Assembly (NCBI GenBank): GCA_028274465.1
Contig: CM051458.1
Coordinates: forward strand, 60,253,253-60,317,252
Origin: Plantago ovata
Taxonomy: Eukaryota; Streptophyta; Magnoliopsida; Lamiales; Plantaginaceae
DNA: 64,000 bases
Direction of reading: 5' to 3'
The notes under the pieces were generated by a model. It did not search any database and had not been told where the DNA came from. It saw only the letters and a list, made by a program, of their open reading frames with translations. The translations under genes were made by a program, and so were the position numbers. Each line of letters starts with the position of its first letter. Positions within the stretch are counted from its first letter, which is position 1. Below are positions 43,569 through 54,289 of this stretch, piece after piece.

Positions 43569-43620
43569 CCTCCCGGATAGCGCCATTGTTTATAGTCTTT
43601 GACTCGACTCCTTCTTGCGC

Positions 43621-44411
43621 CTAGCTCTTCTTCTTAAGTGTACTAGACTTCCCCTTCATGGATCTTGTCCTCATGCCACGAACCTGTGAATAAGAATGAA
43701 CATAGACAGCAAGACCACAGTAGTTAACAGTGTGAGAAGTATTGAAGCGATCAGGTGGGTCAGATATGGCTCGCAACACGTGTCGCTTACCATCCACCTC
43801 AATGGTGCAAGTCCTTTGGTAGATGTCTATCACGGAGCGTAGTTTGGTCAAGAACGTTCGCCCAAGAGAACGACATCCCCCATCCCAGGTGTAGACGCCG
43901 GCATAACTACAAAATTGGTGTATACAGAAGCTTCACCAATCTTGACAAATACGTTCTTCACAACGCCCTCGGGTCTCACAAAGGATCTATCCGCCAGTTG
44001 CACAATACCCTTATGCTCAGATAGTTTTCCAAGGCTACTCTTCTCAAACACATTCATTGGGAGCACATTAGAGTAGGATCCCGTGTCTAGTGTGGCACGG
44101 ACATCTTCAAGTTCACCAATCCCGACTTTAACATCGAAACTTTGAGGGAGTAGCTCGGGATCCTCTTGCTCCTCTTCACTCTCATCCGAACCAAGGTCCT
44201 TCTCTTCTCCCTTGGCCAGTGGGGGTTCTTCCTCCTTGCAACACTCGCAATTAGCAACCTTCTTGATGGTGATATCAACAGGTAGATCACCCACCAAGGT
44301 AATGGACATTGACTTCTCAGTGTTTCTAGGCAGCTTGCCTTGCTCCCTACTTGCTCCTCGGTCAATCAATTCTTGCATCTTTTGATGGGCAAGCCTAGTG
44401 CTCTCTTCCAA
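43621..44411 (-). CDS. A' protease with C-terminal tail
   Basis: The frame 44411-43848 has a linker with an NCECC cysteine cluster, then the active site LDTGSYSNVLP, QLADRSFVRPEGVVKNVFVKIGE and NFVVMPAS. An overlap and frame change at about 43850 lead to TKLRSVIDIYQRTCTIEVDGKRH and a Lys-rich end at 43621. The DTG motif is intact. There is no RT after it; the sequence goes to the ORF2 leader, interrupted by B. Confidence 0.82.
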
Positions 44412-44501
44412 CCGATCAAGCCTTGCCCTAGTTTCTCAGAATCTTCTTCTTACGTTTGAGAAAACTTTGGGTGTGATCAACCATCTTTTGCAAGTTCTCC
44501 A

Positions 44502-45777
44502 TTAGTAGGGTTGTCTTCGACTTCGGTTGCTCTTTTGGAGCGGGATTTTCGCAGTGGTCATTACCATAGTTAAGCCTACTACGGTCTTGGTTAGGGCCAT
44601 AAGTTTGGCTAGCCGGTGCATATCCTTGATTGTTTCGGAACCCTCTTCTCCAAAATCCACCTCAAGAATTCCTACCATCTTGTTCTTAGCTAGCTTCTTG
44701 AGTACCAAATTCCGTAGCAAAGGCTTCCTCTTCGCCTCCTTGAACCCAGTTGCCATCATCATATGCAAGCTCTGATCTACACATATGAGCCCCATGCCCA
44801 TAGTTCTTGCATATTCGGCAAACTTCATTTGACACAGATGCTCCAGTGGCGCTCTTGAGGACTTGCTTCAATTCGTTGGTAAAGCACTCGAATCGATCCC
44901 CATTCCCCCCATACATAGGGGCTTCTTGAGTAGGTGGAGCTTCAGGTCCATGTCTCCTAACCATCGCTCTTGGGTCCTTGAATTGCGATCCCTTAGCAAG
45001 ACTTTCGAAAATCGTCCAGACGGCTTCCGCGGTTTCCTCCCAAATATTGCCACGGCATTGGAAGTCCACCACTTGTTGGTTCTCGAATGTTAGTCCATTG
45101 TAGAAGTGTTGGACTAGATCCGAAAGCTCAAAACCATGGTGAGGGCACTTGTTCATGAGGTCTTGGAACCTCTCAAATGCGGTGTAGATGGTCTCATCAT
45201 AGTCTTGTTTGAACCTAGTGATTTGCGCCTTAAGCGCGGTAGTCAAGGTGTGAGGGAAGTATTTTTCCATGAAAGCTGAAAAAACCTTCTCCCAAATGTC
45301 CAGCGAGCCCGCCGGTAGAGAACTCAACCATGACTTGGCTCTGTCGCCAAGCCCCATAGCAAAAACCTTCATCCTCAACTCATCCGTTGTTATTTCAGCT
45401 CCGGGTCGTGGGAGTTGGTTGACGAAATCATCGATACCGTGCAAGTACCCGATCACATCTTCCCTTTCTAAGCCATGGAACCTCGGAAATTGTTGGAATG
45501 CGTGGTTCTTAATTTCCAGATCTCGAGTTGCAGACGAAAGTACAATCGCCGGTCCCCTCATACGATCCTTGGAGGGTTGAACCCATGCTTTCAGTGGTCT
45601 AGCTTCTGCCGTTCCACCGATTTCCTTGAAAATACTGTGTAGAGATTCAGAGAAATCGGTATCCTCTATTTCATCTAGTTCACGCCTTTGAAGTAGTCGC
45701 CTTCTTTGGTGGTAGACTCTGTCGATCTCAGCAATTGAATCAGCAAGCGGTGTTCCTCTAGATCGTGTATGTGGCAT
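44502..45777 (-). CDS. gag: A' gag
   Basis: The Met at 45777 (MPHTRSRGTPLADS) opens 363 codons, the best-preserved gag of this family in the window. It includes the ELDEIEDTDFSESLHS segment missing from B, the gag core and the CCHC knuckle CRICKNYGHGAHMC (near 44780-44825). The frame closes at a TAG near 44690 where relatives read Tyr (SYGQDG). The matching Asn/Gly-rich C-terminus runs on in pieces to about 44502. Confidence 0.85.
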
Positions 45778-45899
45778 ACACTATCTGTAACAACTAGGAA
45801 AGGAGAATCAGAGAGATTAAATAGGAAAACTAAAAACTACTAGAACTAGGAATTGAATGCTGAAAATATGAAAAAGTTAAACAGAAAAAAGGAGTATAG

Positions 45900-45917
45900 T
45901 CCCCGGCAACGGCGCCA
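45900..45917 (-). other. Primer binding site (tRNA-Asp), A'
   Basis: The minus strand reads TGGCGCCGTTGCCGGGGA, exact, three bases inside the LTR end at 45921. Confidence 0.92.
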
Positions 45918-45920
45918 ATT

Positions 45921-47117
45921 TGATGAACGGAGAATTTGTCAGATTCTAATTAATCAAATAAATTTGTATTAAGCCAAACGCAATTCACAACTACAACGAA
46001 AACCGTAGTGTAGCAGTAGAATAACCTCGAGTGTCGATCTCTAAGGACTATAACTAGCTTTATCTAATCTAACTTAAGAATATAAAATCAACAAACGACT
46101 TAGCAAAGGTTTTTCTTAACAGATAATGGAGATTGGTGATAGTATGGTCATTCAAAGCATAGCTGGTTAATAATCATGCATGAAGTCCCCGGTTTTGCAT
46201 AGAGATCTTTGATCAATGAATTGTCCAATTGTGTTCCGTAATTATTCAACACTACGAAGATAGAGGTTTTAGATAGATCAAAGAAATAAAGCAATAACTC
46301 AAAGTATAATGCGCGATATAGCCATTAGCATAATTATTAACCCTTCGCTAAGAAATCACTTACTATCACCAACGAGAAGTTTAGCTACTCATAGATGTCA
46401 TGCAATCAACAGAAATCATAGCACGAATGAATGAAATTTGTTGAAATATATATAAATATAAATAAAAACTGTAAGATACAATGTTACTAAAGGTTGTCAA
46501 TCTCCGAAGAATCGTGATCTTACAAGCTCCAAAACGCTAAGAAAAAATATCTCCTAAGCTAAGAATACCCAGAACATGCTCTGGAGAATTCCTACCTAAA
46601 ACTAATGAGAAAGGTGAGAGAAAAGGTCTGGAAAAGTATGAAAAACGGAGAAAACTGAACAACTATATAGTGTTTCGACAGGTGTGGGGCGAAGGGCCCC
46701 ACACACCAGGCGATTCGCCTGGTGTGGGGCGATTCGCCCCACGTCCCGGGCGACTCGCCCGGGAAGTTTTCCCGGCCATATACGCGTTTTCGACGCGTTT
46801 TTTGATTTCTTCTCCTTTTCGGATTTGGTTTTTGCCTTCTAGTGACCTTTTAGCCTTCTGACTCGACCTCTAGACTTCAAATCCTATCCGGAATCATCTG
46901 GATACTCCAAATAGGCATTCGGAACACCAATTCCTTGTCTACTTCAATATAATTGCCCGGAAAACCTCGTTTTTCACCCAAAACATGTAAAATACAAACT
47001 AAAGGGAAACGTGACACTATTCTAATAAAATGCACTAAAATATAGCTAAATTAACATAGAGGATAGCTAAATTGGTGAAAAAAGACTCAAATGAAAGTGT
47101 AAAATACACGTTCATCA
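45921..47117 (-). repeat. A' 5' LTR
   Basis: 1197 bases against 1190 for the 3' LTR at 33169-34358. It has the same distinctive end (CTCCGTTCATCA) and four GC dyads (about 46680-46765). These are the two LTRs of one element. Confidence 0.9.
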
Positions 47118-47785
47118 GTGGCTTACACATTTGTAATAATGTGCAGGGGCTAATTGATCACAGGCTAGTCAAGCAAGGTGAAATCGACTTGCATGTTGGG
47201 AACGGCAATCCAGTTGAAGCCAAACGCGTTGGACGCTGCAAGATAGATTTACCTTCGGGACAATGTTTAGAACTTGATAACGTTTATTTTGTTCCATCCA
47301 TTGTCAAAAATATTATTTCCATTCCATTGTTAGACAATATGGGTTTTTCCTTTCGATTTGCGAATAATACTTGTTATTTTTCATTGAATGACCAATATTA
47401 TGGAAAAGCTCGCTTAGTGAATGGTTTATATATTATGCAAAGTAGTCTACCTTTATTTCAAATACATAACAAACAACCATCTTCAAGTAGGAAGAATAAT
47501 CCATCTTATCTATGGCATTGTCGGCTAGGCCATATCAATGAAACACGGATTCAAAGACTAAGGAAGTTGGACTACTTAGAGCCATTTGATTTTGAATCAT
47601 ATGGTACATGCGAATCATGTGTTAAGGGTAAGATGACGAACAAACCTTTTGTTGGACAAGGTGTTCGTGCCACTCGCTGCTTAGAGCTCATACATACCGA
47701 TGTATGTGGACCTTTTAAAGTCCATGCACGTGGGGGTTATCCTTACTTCGTTACCTTTACTGACGATTTCTCAAGGTATGGATAT
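47118..47785 (+). pseudogene. pol: Copia protease end and integrase start
   Basis: From the A' target duplication (GTGGC) the copia frame resumes at GGC (47120): LHICNNVQGL, then the GAG-pre-integrase zinc finger (WHCRLGHINETRIQRL...CESCVKGKM, H-x-H-x-C-x2-C) and the start of the integrase core (HTDVCGPF, first catalytic Asp; FTDDFSRYGY). It is cut at 47785 by the TIR element. The open frame extends left into the LTR only by chance. Confidence 0.88.
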
Positions 47786-48039
47786 AAGGGAAAATTACAT
47801 AAACCCACCTTGTTGCTGCCTCACTTTTCAAAATCTTCCTCCTTAGATAATCAATTACGTTTTGCCCTAAAATGATAAGTTTGTGTTGACCAACGTATTT
47901 GGTTTTGTTCAAATGTTGATCACCAAACATGCCCTTATCAATTTTCATAATTTAATTTTTCTTTTTATTTTCTTCTTTTCTTTTTCTTTTCTCCTTTTCC
48001 ATTTTTCCTCTTTTTATTTTTTTACCTTCTTCTTCAACA

Positions 48040-48075
48040 CCCGGTACCGGACTTTTTCCGGTACCGGAATTTTTT
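48040..48075. repeat. CCGGTACCGG palindrome pair
   Basis: CCGGTACCGG occurs twice, separated by a T-run, just before the minisatellite in the TIR element. Confidence 0.8.
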
Positions 48076-48080
48076 CGGCA

Positions 48081-48480
48081 GCAGCTCCGGTTGGAGCTGC
48101 CAAACAGCTCCAGTCGAGCTGTTTTACAGCTCCGACCGGAGCTTTAAATTGCTCCAGTCGGAGCTATAAACAGCTCCGATCGGAGTTGTTCACAGCTCCG
48201 ATTGGAGCTGTTTAATGCTCGAATAGGAGCAGCCGGGATGGGTTGGTCCGATTGGAGCTGTTCTACAGCTCCAATCGGAGCTACAGCTTGGCCAGAGCTG
48301 TCAACAGCTCCGGCCAGAGCTGTTTAACAGCTCCGTCCAGAGCTCTCAACAGCTCCGGCCAGAGCTGTTTAACAGCTCCGGCCAGAGCTCTCAACAGCTC
48401 CGGCAAGAGCTCTCAACAGCTCCGGCCAGAGCTGTTTAACAGCTCCGACCGGAGCTCCAGTCAGCTCCGATTGAAGCTGT
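48081..48480. repeat. Palindromic minisatellite (AGCTCCG / CGGAGCT)
   Basis: About 400 bases of repeated CAGCTCCG and CGGAGCTG half-sites, often as full dyads such as ACAGCTCCGATCGGAGCT, in a 20-30 base rhythm. The left half favours GATCGG/GACCGG centres; the right half has a homogeneous GGCCAGAGCT subtype. All visible frames are low complexity. Confidence 0.9.
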
Positions 48481-48845
48481 CCTTTTTTTTTTTTGTTATT
48501 TTTTAACTTTTTTTTACTTTTATAATTTGTTTAAATTTTTTATTTAAATTAGTGGGATGGATTTTGAAATGTGAGTTTTCTAGGGACTTGTTATCGATTA
48601 ATTTTTAGAACATTTTGAAATTTATCTAAGTATTGGGTGTTTATTTTAAATAGTTTATGGTCAATTTTGTAAGTTGAACGGGGACAAAATAGACATTTCC
48701 AGACTTTAGTTCGCTGAAAGTCAAATCCGTGGGGCAAAATCTAATTAGATTTCACGAACAAGGGGGGTAAATGTAATTGAATATCTAAGAGGGAAGATTT
48801 TGTAATAAAAAAATCTAAGGAGGGGGCTAGATGAAATTTACCCTT

Positions 48846-51450
48846 TATCTTATGAAGAATAAATCCGAGACCTTTGGAAAATTCAAGGAGTTTAGGAATG
48901 AGGTCGAGAATGAATTGAACCTAAGGATAGTCACTCTTCGATCAGGTCGAGGAGGTGAATACCTTAGTGAAGAATTTATCGACTACTTGAAGGAAAATTG
49001 AATTCAATCGCAATGGACTCCTCCTGGAACACCACAGTTAAATGGTATTTCTGAGAGAAGGAATTGAACCCTGTTAGACATGGTGAGATCAATGATTGGA
49101 TTCTCGACTCTTCCAAAATATCTGTGGGGATATGCACTACAAACTGCAATCTACATTCTGACCCGTGTACCATCTAAATCAGTGGAGAAAACTCCTTATG
49201 AGTTATGGAAAGGAAAGAAGCCCTCACTAGGCTATCTTAGACCTTGGGGCTGTCCTGCGATAGTCAAACTGATGCTCACTGATAAGTTAGATGCCAAGGG
49301 TGTCAAAGTATATTTCATAGGCTATCCTCGCCAGACGAGAGGCTATGAATTCTATCATGCTGAAGATCACAAGGTGATAGTATCTAGAAACGTTAAGTTT
49401 TTAGAAGCAGAATACCTCGAAGAAGAGAGGTTAGATGACATGATAGAACTTGAAGAAATTCAAGACTTTGACACGCGCGAACATGAGTTCTCTAAATCTT
49501 CTGATTTTGACTCAGGTTCAGTGGGAGCTTTCGAAGCAGAAAAGGGTAATGATATGACACTTGCTAGGCATGTCATAGTCAGTGGGAGTCCTGTGATTAG
49601 ATCAACAGTTGAAACTACACCAATAGAACCCGTTGTCAATCAAATTGTGCAACAAGTTGCACAAGAGCAGCCTCCCGCTAGGAACAGGGTCGCGGGGCGC
49701 GACCAGCTGCATCAGTGCCCACTGATAATGTTCGTGTTACACGAAGCCAGAAAAGAAAAGCACCAGAATCAATCGAGCTCCGTAGGTCGAAGAGGATCCT
49801 AAAAGGACCTCAGAAGCAAAGCCTTATGATAGAAGACATCAGTGAACTTGATGTCGGCTTATCAGATCGGGAAGATCCCGAGACCTACAAAGAGGCAATA
49901 ATTGATATTGACTCAGACAAATGGTAAGAGACAATGGAATTGGAAATGGACTCCATGTACCTGAACCAAGTTTGGAACTTGGTAGACTTGCCCCAAGGGG
50001 TTAGACCTATTTGGTGCAAATGGGTCTTTAAATGAAAGACAGATGCCAATGGCAAGGTACAAACGCACAAGGATAGACTTGTGGCGAAAGGCTACACGCA
50101 AAGGTATGGCATCGATTACGATGAAACCTTTTCACCGGTAGCAAAATTGAAGTCCATTCGAATTCTACTTGCGATAGCTGCCTACTATGATTATGAGATC
50201 TGGCAGATGGATGTAAAGATTGCCTTCCTCAATGGCAACCTTGAGGAAGAGGTCTATATGGTACAGCCGAAAGGTTTTATTAGTAAAACCAGGCCAACTG
50301 CTGTATGCAAATTACAAAGATCCATCTATGGGCTAAAGCAAGCGTCTAGGAGCTGGAATATCCGCTTTGATGAAGCTGTCAAATCGTTTAACTTCATCAG
50401 AAGCAAGGAAGATCCCTGTGTCTACACTAGGCACAGCGACAAGGGAGTCGTTTCATGATCATCTATGTTGATGACATTTTGATCATGGGAAACAATGTCT
50501 CTATGCTAGAAGAGACTAAAGTTTGGTTATCAAGTACCTTCTCGATGAAGGACTTGGGTGAAGCGAACTACATCCTAGGGATCAAGATCTATAGAGATAG
50601 ATCCAAGAGGATGTTAGGATTGACACAGTCCACCTACATCGACAAAATACTGAAGCATTATAAGATGGACGACTCAAAGAGAGGCTTTCTCCCAGCTAGG
50701 CATGGGATTGTCTTATCAGTTAAGGATGGTCCTAAAACTGATGAAGAAAGAAATGCAATGAGTCGTGTGCCCTATGCTTCGGCAGTAGGGTCTATAATGT
50801 ATGCAATGAATTGCACAAGGCCCGATGTGGCATATGCGCTTAGTGTCACTTGTCGACACCAACAGAATCCAGGAGTACCTCACTGCACTGCTGTGAAGAA
50901 CATTCTTAAGTACCTTCGACGGACTAAAGAGATGTTCTTGGTGTTTGGTGGAGAACCAGAATTAAAGATGTCTGGGTATGTCGACGCTGGATTTGAATCA
51001 GTTCCTGATGACTTCAAGTCACAAACAGGATACGTATTCAAATTGAACGGAGGAGCTATCTATTGGAAGAGTTCTAAGCAAGCCACGATTGCTGACTCAT
51101 CCACAGAAGCCAAGTACATTGCTGCATCAGAAGCATCGAAAGAAGTTGTCTGGATATCAGAGTTCTTGAAGGAATTGAGCGTTGTTCCTGCTTCTAGTCC
51201 AATAACGATTTATTGTGACAATACGGGCGTCGTCGCTCAAGCTAGGGAGCCTAGATCTACAAAAAAGAACAAATATATACTGAGAAAGTATCACGTTATA
51301 CGTGAGATTATTGATAGAGGAGAAGTTAGTATAGAACGTGTCTCTACCATGGACAACGTGGCAGATCCTTTCACCAAGGTCTTATCAGTGGAAGTCCACT
51401 TAAGACATTATGCTAATCTGTGTATTAAGCATAAAGGTGACTGGCTCTAG
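48846..51450 (+). pseudogene. pol: Copia integrase core, reverse transcriptase and RNase H
   Basis: It resumes with LMKNKSETFGKFKEF; the second Asp (RSGRGGEYLSEEF) and the Glu region (PPGTPQLNGISERRN) of integrase follow. Stops lie at 48999, 49065, 49925 and 50033, with frame changes near 49800 and 50455. RT has WQMDVKIAFLNGNLEEEVYM and the YVDD active site (50464-50475). RNase H has the Ty1/copia signatures SGYVDAGFES, KQATIADSSTEAKYIAASEA and TIYCDNTG. It ends LCIKHKGDWL. Two of the stops are TGA where CGA (Arg) would fit. Confidence 0.9.
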
Positions 51451-51454
51451 TCCA

Positions 51455-51463
51455 AGTGGGAGA
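51455..51463 (+). other. Polypurine tract of copia
   Basis: AGTGGGAGA directly after the stop codon and before TGATAGTG, the typical Ty1/copia arrangement. Confidence 0.75.
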
Positions 51464-51464
51464 T

Positions 51465-53560
51465 TGATAGTGTATATGTCCTAGAGACAGTCCTTATTAA
51501 GGGCATGCAACCCTTATAGAGGGCATATATGTACTATTACATAGGTCAACGTAATATAATATATGTTTGTTGTTTGACTATTGAGTATCGCTTTCCTATT
51601 TATATTACACCAGGCATGCAGCATGTCATATCTCTATTTCTGTCTGTATTGATATTAAACATGTCCCCTCGGATAGATGACCGATCACACAGATAGTGGG
51701 AGCTATGTGAGTTATCATCTAGCCCAAACTCTCCCTAGTCGAGGTTCATCTCGGATGTAGGGGTCTGAATGAACCAGCTGAGACTAGTATGCGTGGAGGT
51801 TATACTTGTTGGAGCAAGTGTGAGCCGATCCCACGACCACGGAACGGATTGTTGGACAATCAAGAAACGTTCCCATAACTGCGCATAGTTGTTCGAAGGA
51901 TGATTACCGAACAATGGAAGTACCCACCGGACACTCCCATCGATGTATACTCTACACCGAAGTGTCTATGGGAACCGGTAAGTTGTCGAAGTGATGCAAG
52001 TCGTCCTTTGGACTTCAGGACTTTATCATCACATTTGTTGCCCCATATCCTTGGTGGACCCGTCGATGTCAGCTCTGAATAAGCAGTTGACCTAAGACAC
52101 GATCCAGGATAATGGCTACATATAAATGGGGATGATAATTGTTTCTGTGAAGGATTCATCTCTCATGTGTTGCACAGGAGAGTACTGCTCATAGTCGTCA
52201 TAGTTGTGTTGGTAAAATCACTGGCCAGTGCATCGATATTATTATGATAGTCATAAGTATATCTTCGTAACCAAGCAACTCCCTGAGACGCCCGTGGATG
52301 TATTATTGGGATAGACACATCATCGATCCTAGATGCATTCAAGTCAGTCAGATGAAGGGACGTTACCGTCGCCGCGTTGAGCGCAACAAACTTCGCAATG
52401 AAAGGGTTTGCTTTGAGAAACCTCTCAAACGTCCTCATGTATTAATATTGAAAATGGAACCGTCTAGGAATTCCATTTTGCCTAGTCTAGGACTTGCTTA
52501 ATACAATGAGGCCCTATGGGTCACACTATGTGGTGATTCAGCTTATCAGAATATCCTTGAAGATGGAATCACAATTGATTTGGAATTAATTGTGATTGAT
52601 GGATTATAATTGATTTGGAATTAATTATAATATTTAGTGGCTCAATTAATGATTTGGAATTATTAATTGAATTGGCTAATTAATTGTATTTTATGTAAAT
52701 ACAATTAAAGATTATATTTTAGAAATATAATAGAGGTTTGATTTGAAAGGATATGTTAATTTAGAATTAACATATGCACATGGGCAAAATCTACTTGGAG
52801 TTTGAATTGCCTTAGAACTATAAGTGGGTCCCAAAATCGGGACCCACCTATTACCCCTGGGAGCGCGCGCGCGCGCAGATGGTATAGGGGAAGGAGTTCG
52901 ACTCCTTCCTCTATTAGAAATCCAAGGGATAAGTTAGATTTTCCTGATTGAGTTTTGATTTGATTGGGAATGAATCTAGACTTGAAATTGATTTCCTAGT
53001 GCGATAAGAATTAGATTCTTATTCCTTTACAAAGTCTAATTGCTTATGCTTTAGGCTTCTATTGACTACTATATATAGTAGACTATCAGAGAGCTTTTGA
53101 CACACAGTTCAATAGTTTTTCACACAGTTGAATACCAGTTTTCTTAGAGAAAATAAAAGCTCTCCCCTACCTCTCCATACTAGCCACGCGCGCCACCCCT
53201 CTTACCGGAGGAAAACCGCCGTCCCATCTTCTTGGTCTCACAAAGAATATCCTAGCATTCTTCCGATAGGTTGTTCATCCGTGGATACCAAGGTTGAGGT
53301 TCTAGGAGCTGGAAACTAACTTTTATTGTCTTGCAGATAATCAAAGTATTGCAGATATCTTCGACTTCGACGAAGGAGAAGATACACTGGATTATTACGT
53401 AGACTTGGAAGTTGTGCTTGCTTTGGAAGTACGGTTAGTCTTCTAATTAACGTGTTTAAATATATACGGCATATACATAATCAATTAACCTGCATGTTAA
53501 GAAAATTTTTGAAATTCCGCTGCGTACCCTCGGGGTAACTCTGACCGTATTTTCTTACAG
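51465..53560 (+). repeat. Copia 3' LTR, right end uncertain
   Basis: It starts TGATAGTGTATATGTCC after the polypurine tract. The body is non-coding and includes GC alternation (GCGCGCGCGC, near 52863), a TATATATAG box near 53070, and TTCCGCTGCGTACCC near the end, a type of sequence common at the end of copia LTRs. The end is either about 53560 (TTCTTACA) or 53601 (GTTATCA). I found no 5' LTR copy to confirm it. Confidence 0.65.
53070..53080 (+). promoter_or_regulatory. TATA box of copia LTR
   Basis: CTATATATAGTAGAC in the second half of the copia LTR is a plausible core promoter. About 30 bases on, the sequence becomes leader-like. Confidence 0.5.
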
Positions 53561-54289
53561 GCACTTCTTGAGACATATTCCCTTGTTGTAATATAAGTTA
53601 TCAACTGTTGTCTCTTCGCATTTTTCCTTCAATAAAAGTTGTTGCTCTTCGTTTTCTTGCTTATACTTGTGTTTTTACAAACTCTAATTTTTTTATGACG
53701 TATAACTTGATAGAGTAGTTAAACATGTATAAGTTAGGACCGAGGAGGGAGTTTCCTCGCGCCTTTGATCGAAAGAATAATCTTCGATAGTAATACTTCG
53801 AGTTAAGCTCCTCGAGCTATCAAAGCAATCTCCGTGCTTCTCGATTTTCTTGGTAACTCAGGAAAAAATCCTAAGTGTTAAGCCAGAAAGAACAAGTATT
53901 GAGCTTCTCCTTCTTGATTTCTTTGCACTCCTCGTTTTCACTTCTTTAAAAAGCGTCTCGATTAATTTCTCCAAAAGATGAGAGAGCGGGAATCTTTACC
54001 GTGACATGAAAATCGGGGAGCTTTTAGATCGAGCAAGCTCTCTTGGTCGAGTAGCATTTTATTCTTTTTAGTATAGTAGTTCTATACTTGAGCATTTTCT
54101 TTGTTGAAAATAGACATTGTATTGATTTGTCGGAAATTCAATTACAATGGGGGGCTTCGCGGCCAGCTTCTTACAACATTTTATGAACCATAAAACATGA
54201 GGGTACCTCTCACACAAGCTTATGAGGAATCCTTCTTGATCTTCGGGCCTTTCACATGAGCTCTTCAAAAAGCTTGTTCATCAAACAAC
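53561..54289 (-). other. Non-coding 3' part of the Tat-type fragment
   Basis: About 700 bases after the integrase stop (minus direction). No ORF with family similarity and no clear LTR end is seen. It probably belongs to the same decayed element. Confidence 0.4.

Larger units (their letters stand above)
43569..47117 (-). mobile_element. A' 5' part (minus strand), host of B
   Basis: From right to left: 5' LTR (47117-45921), primer site, gag, protease, then the CCTCC (GGAGG) junction with B. Together with 29325-34358 this makes a complete A' element, with target duplication GTAGC/GTGGC in a copia gene. Confidence 0.85.
47786..48845. mobile_element. 1060-base TIR element inserted in copia integrase
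   Basis: Left end AAGGGAAAATTACAT, right end (reversed) AAGGGTAAATTTCAT. The inverted similarity extends about 75 bases inward (TCAAAATCTTCC, TTAGATAATCAATTAC against ACAAAATCTTCC, TTAGATATTCAATTAC). TAT flanks both sides. It has no transposase, so it is a MITE-like non-autonomous DNA transposon. A three-base duplication would suit PIF/Harbinger or CACTA, but the ends do not settle the superfamily. It carries the palindromic minisatellite. Confidence 0.75.

Noticed and set aside
20944-43824. True inverted duplication of a nested element pair
   Set aside because: Both ends of the similarity coincide with contig ends, and the copia gene joins only if contig 2 is flipped; assembly error is simpler. 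Kept open as the alternative in the finding.
47072-47117. Start of the copia ORF inside the A' LTR (Met at 47072)
   Set aside because: The frame is open by chance through the LTR edge; the copia coding sequence starts at the duplication (47118) and its real start is on the minus strand at 35305.
48081-48480. CRISPR-like spaced repeats
   Set aside because: Units are palindromic minisatellite copies with irregular short spacers in a plant transposon; no array architecture.
48243-48506. ORF over the palindromic minisatellite (Ser/Leu/Gln-rich)
   Set aside because: It is a frame kept open by repetition of the minisatellite unit, not a gene.
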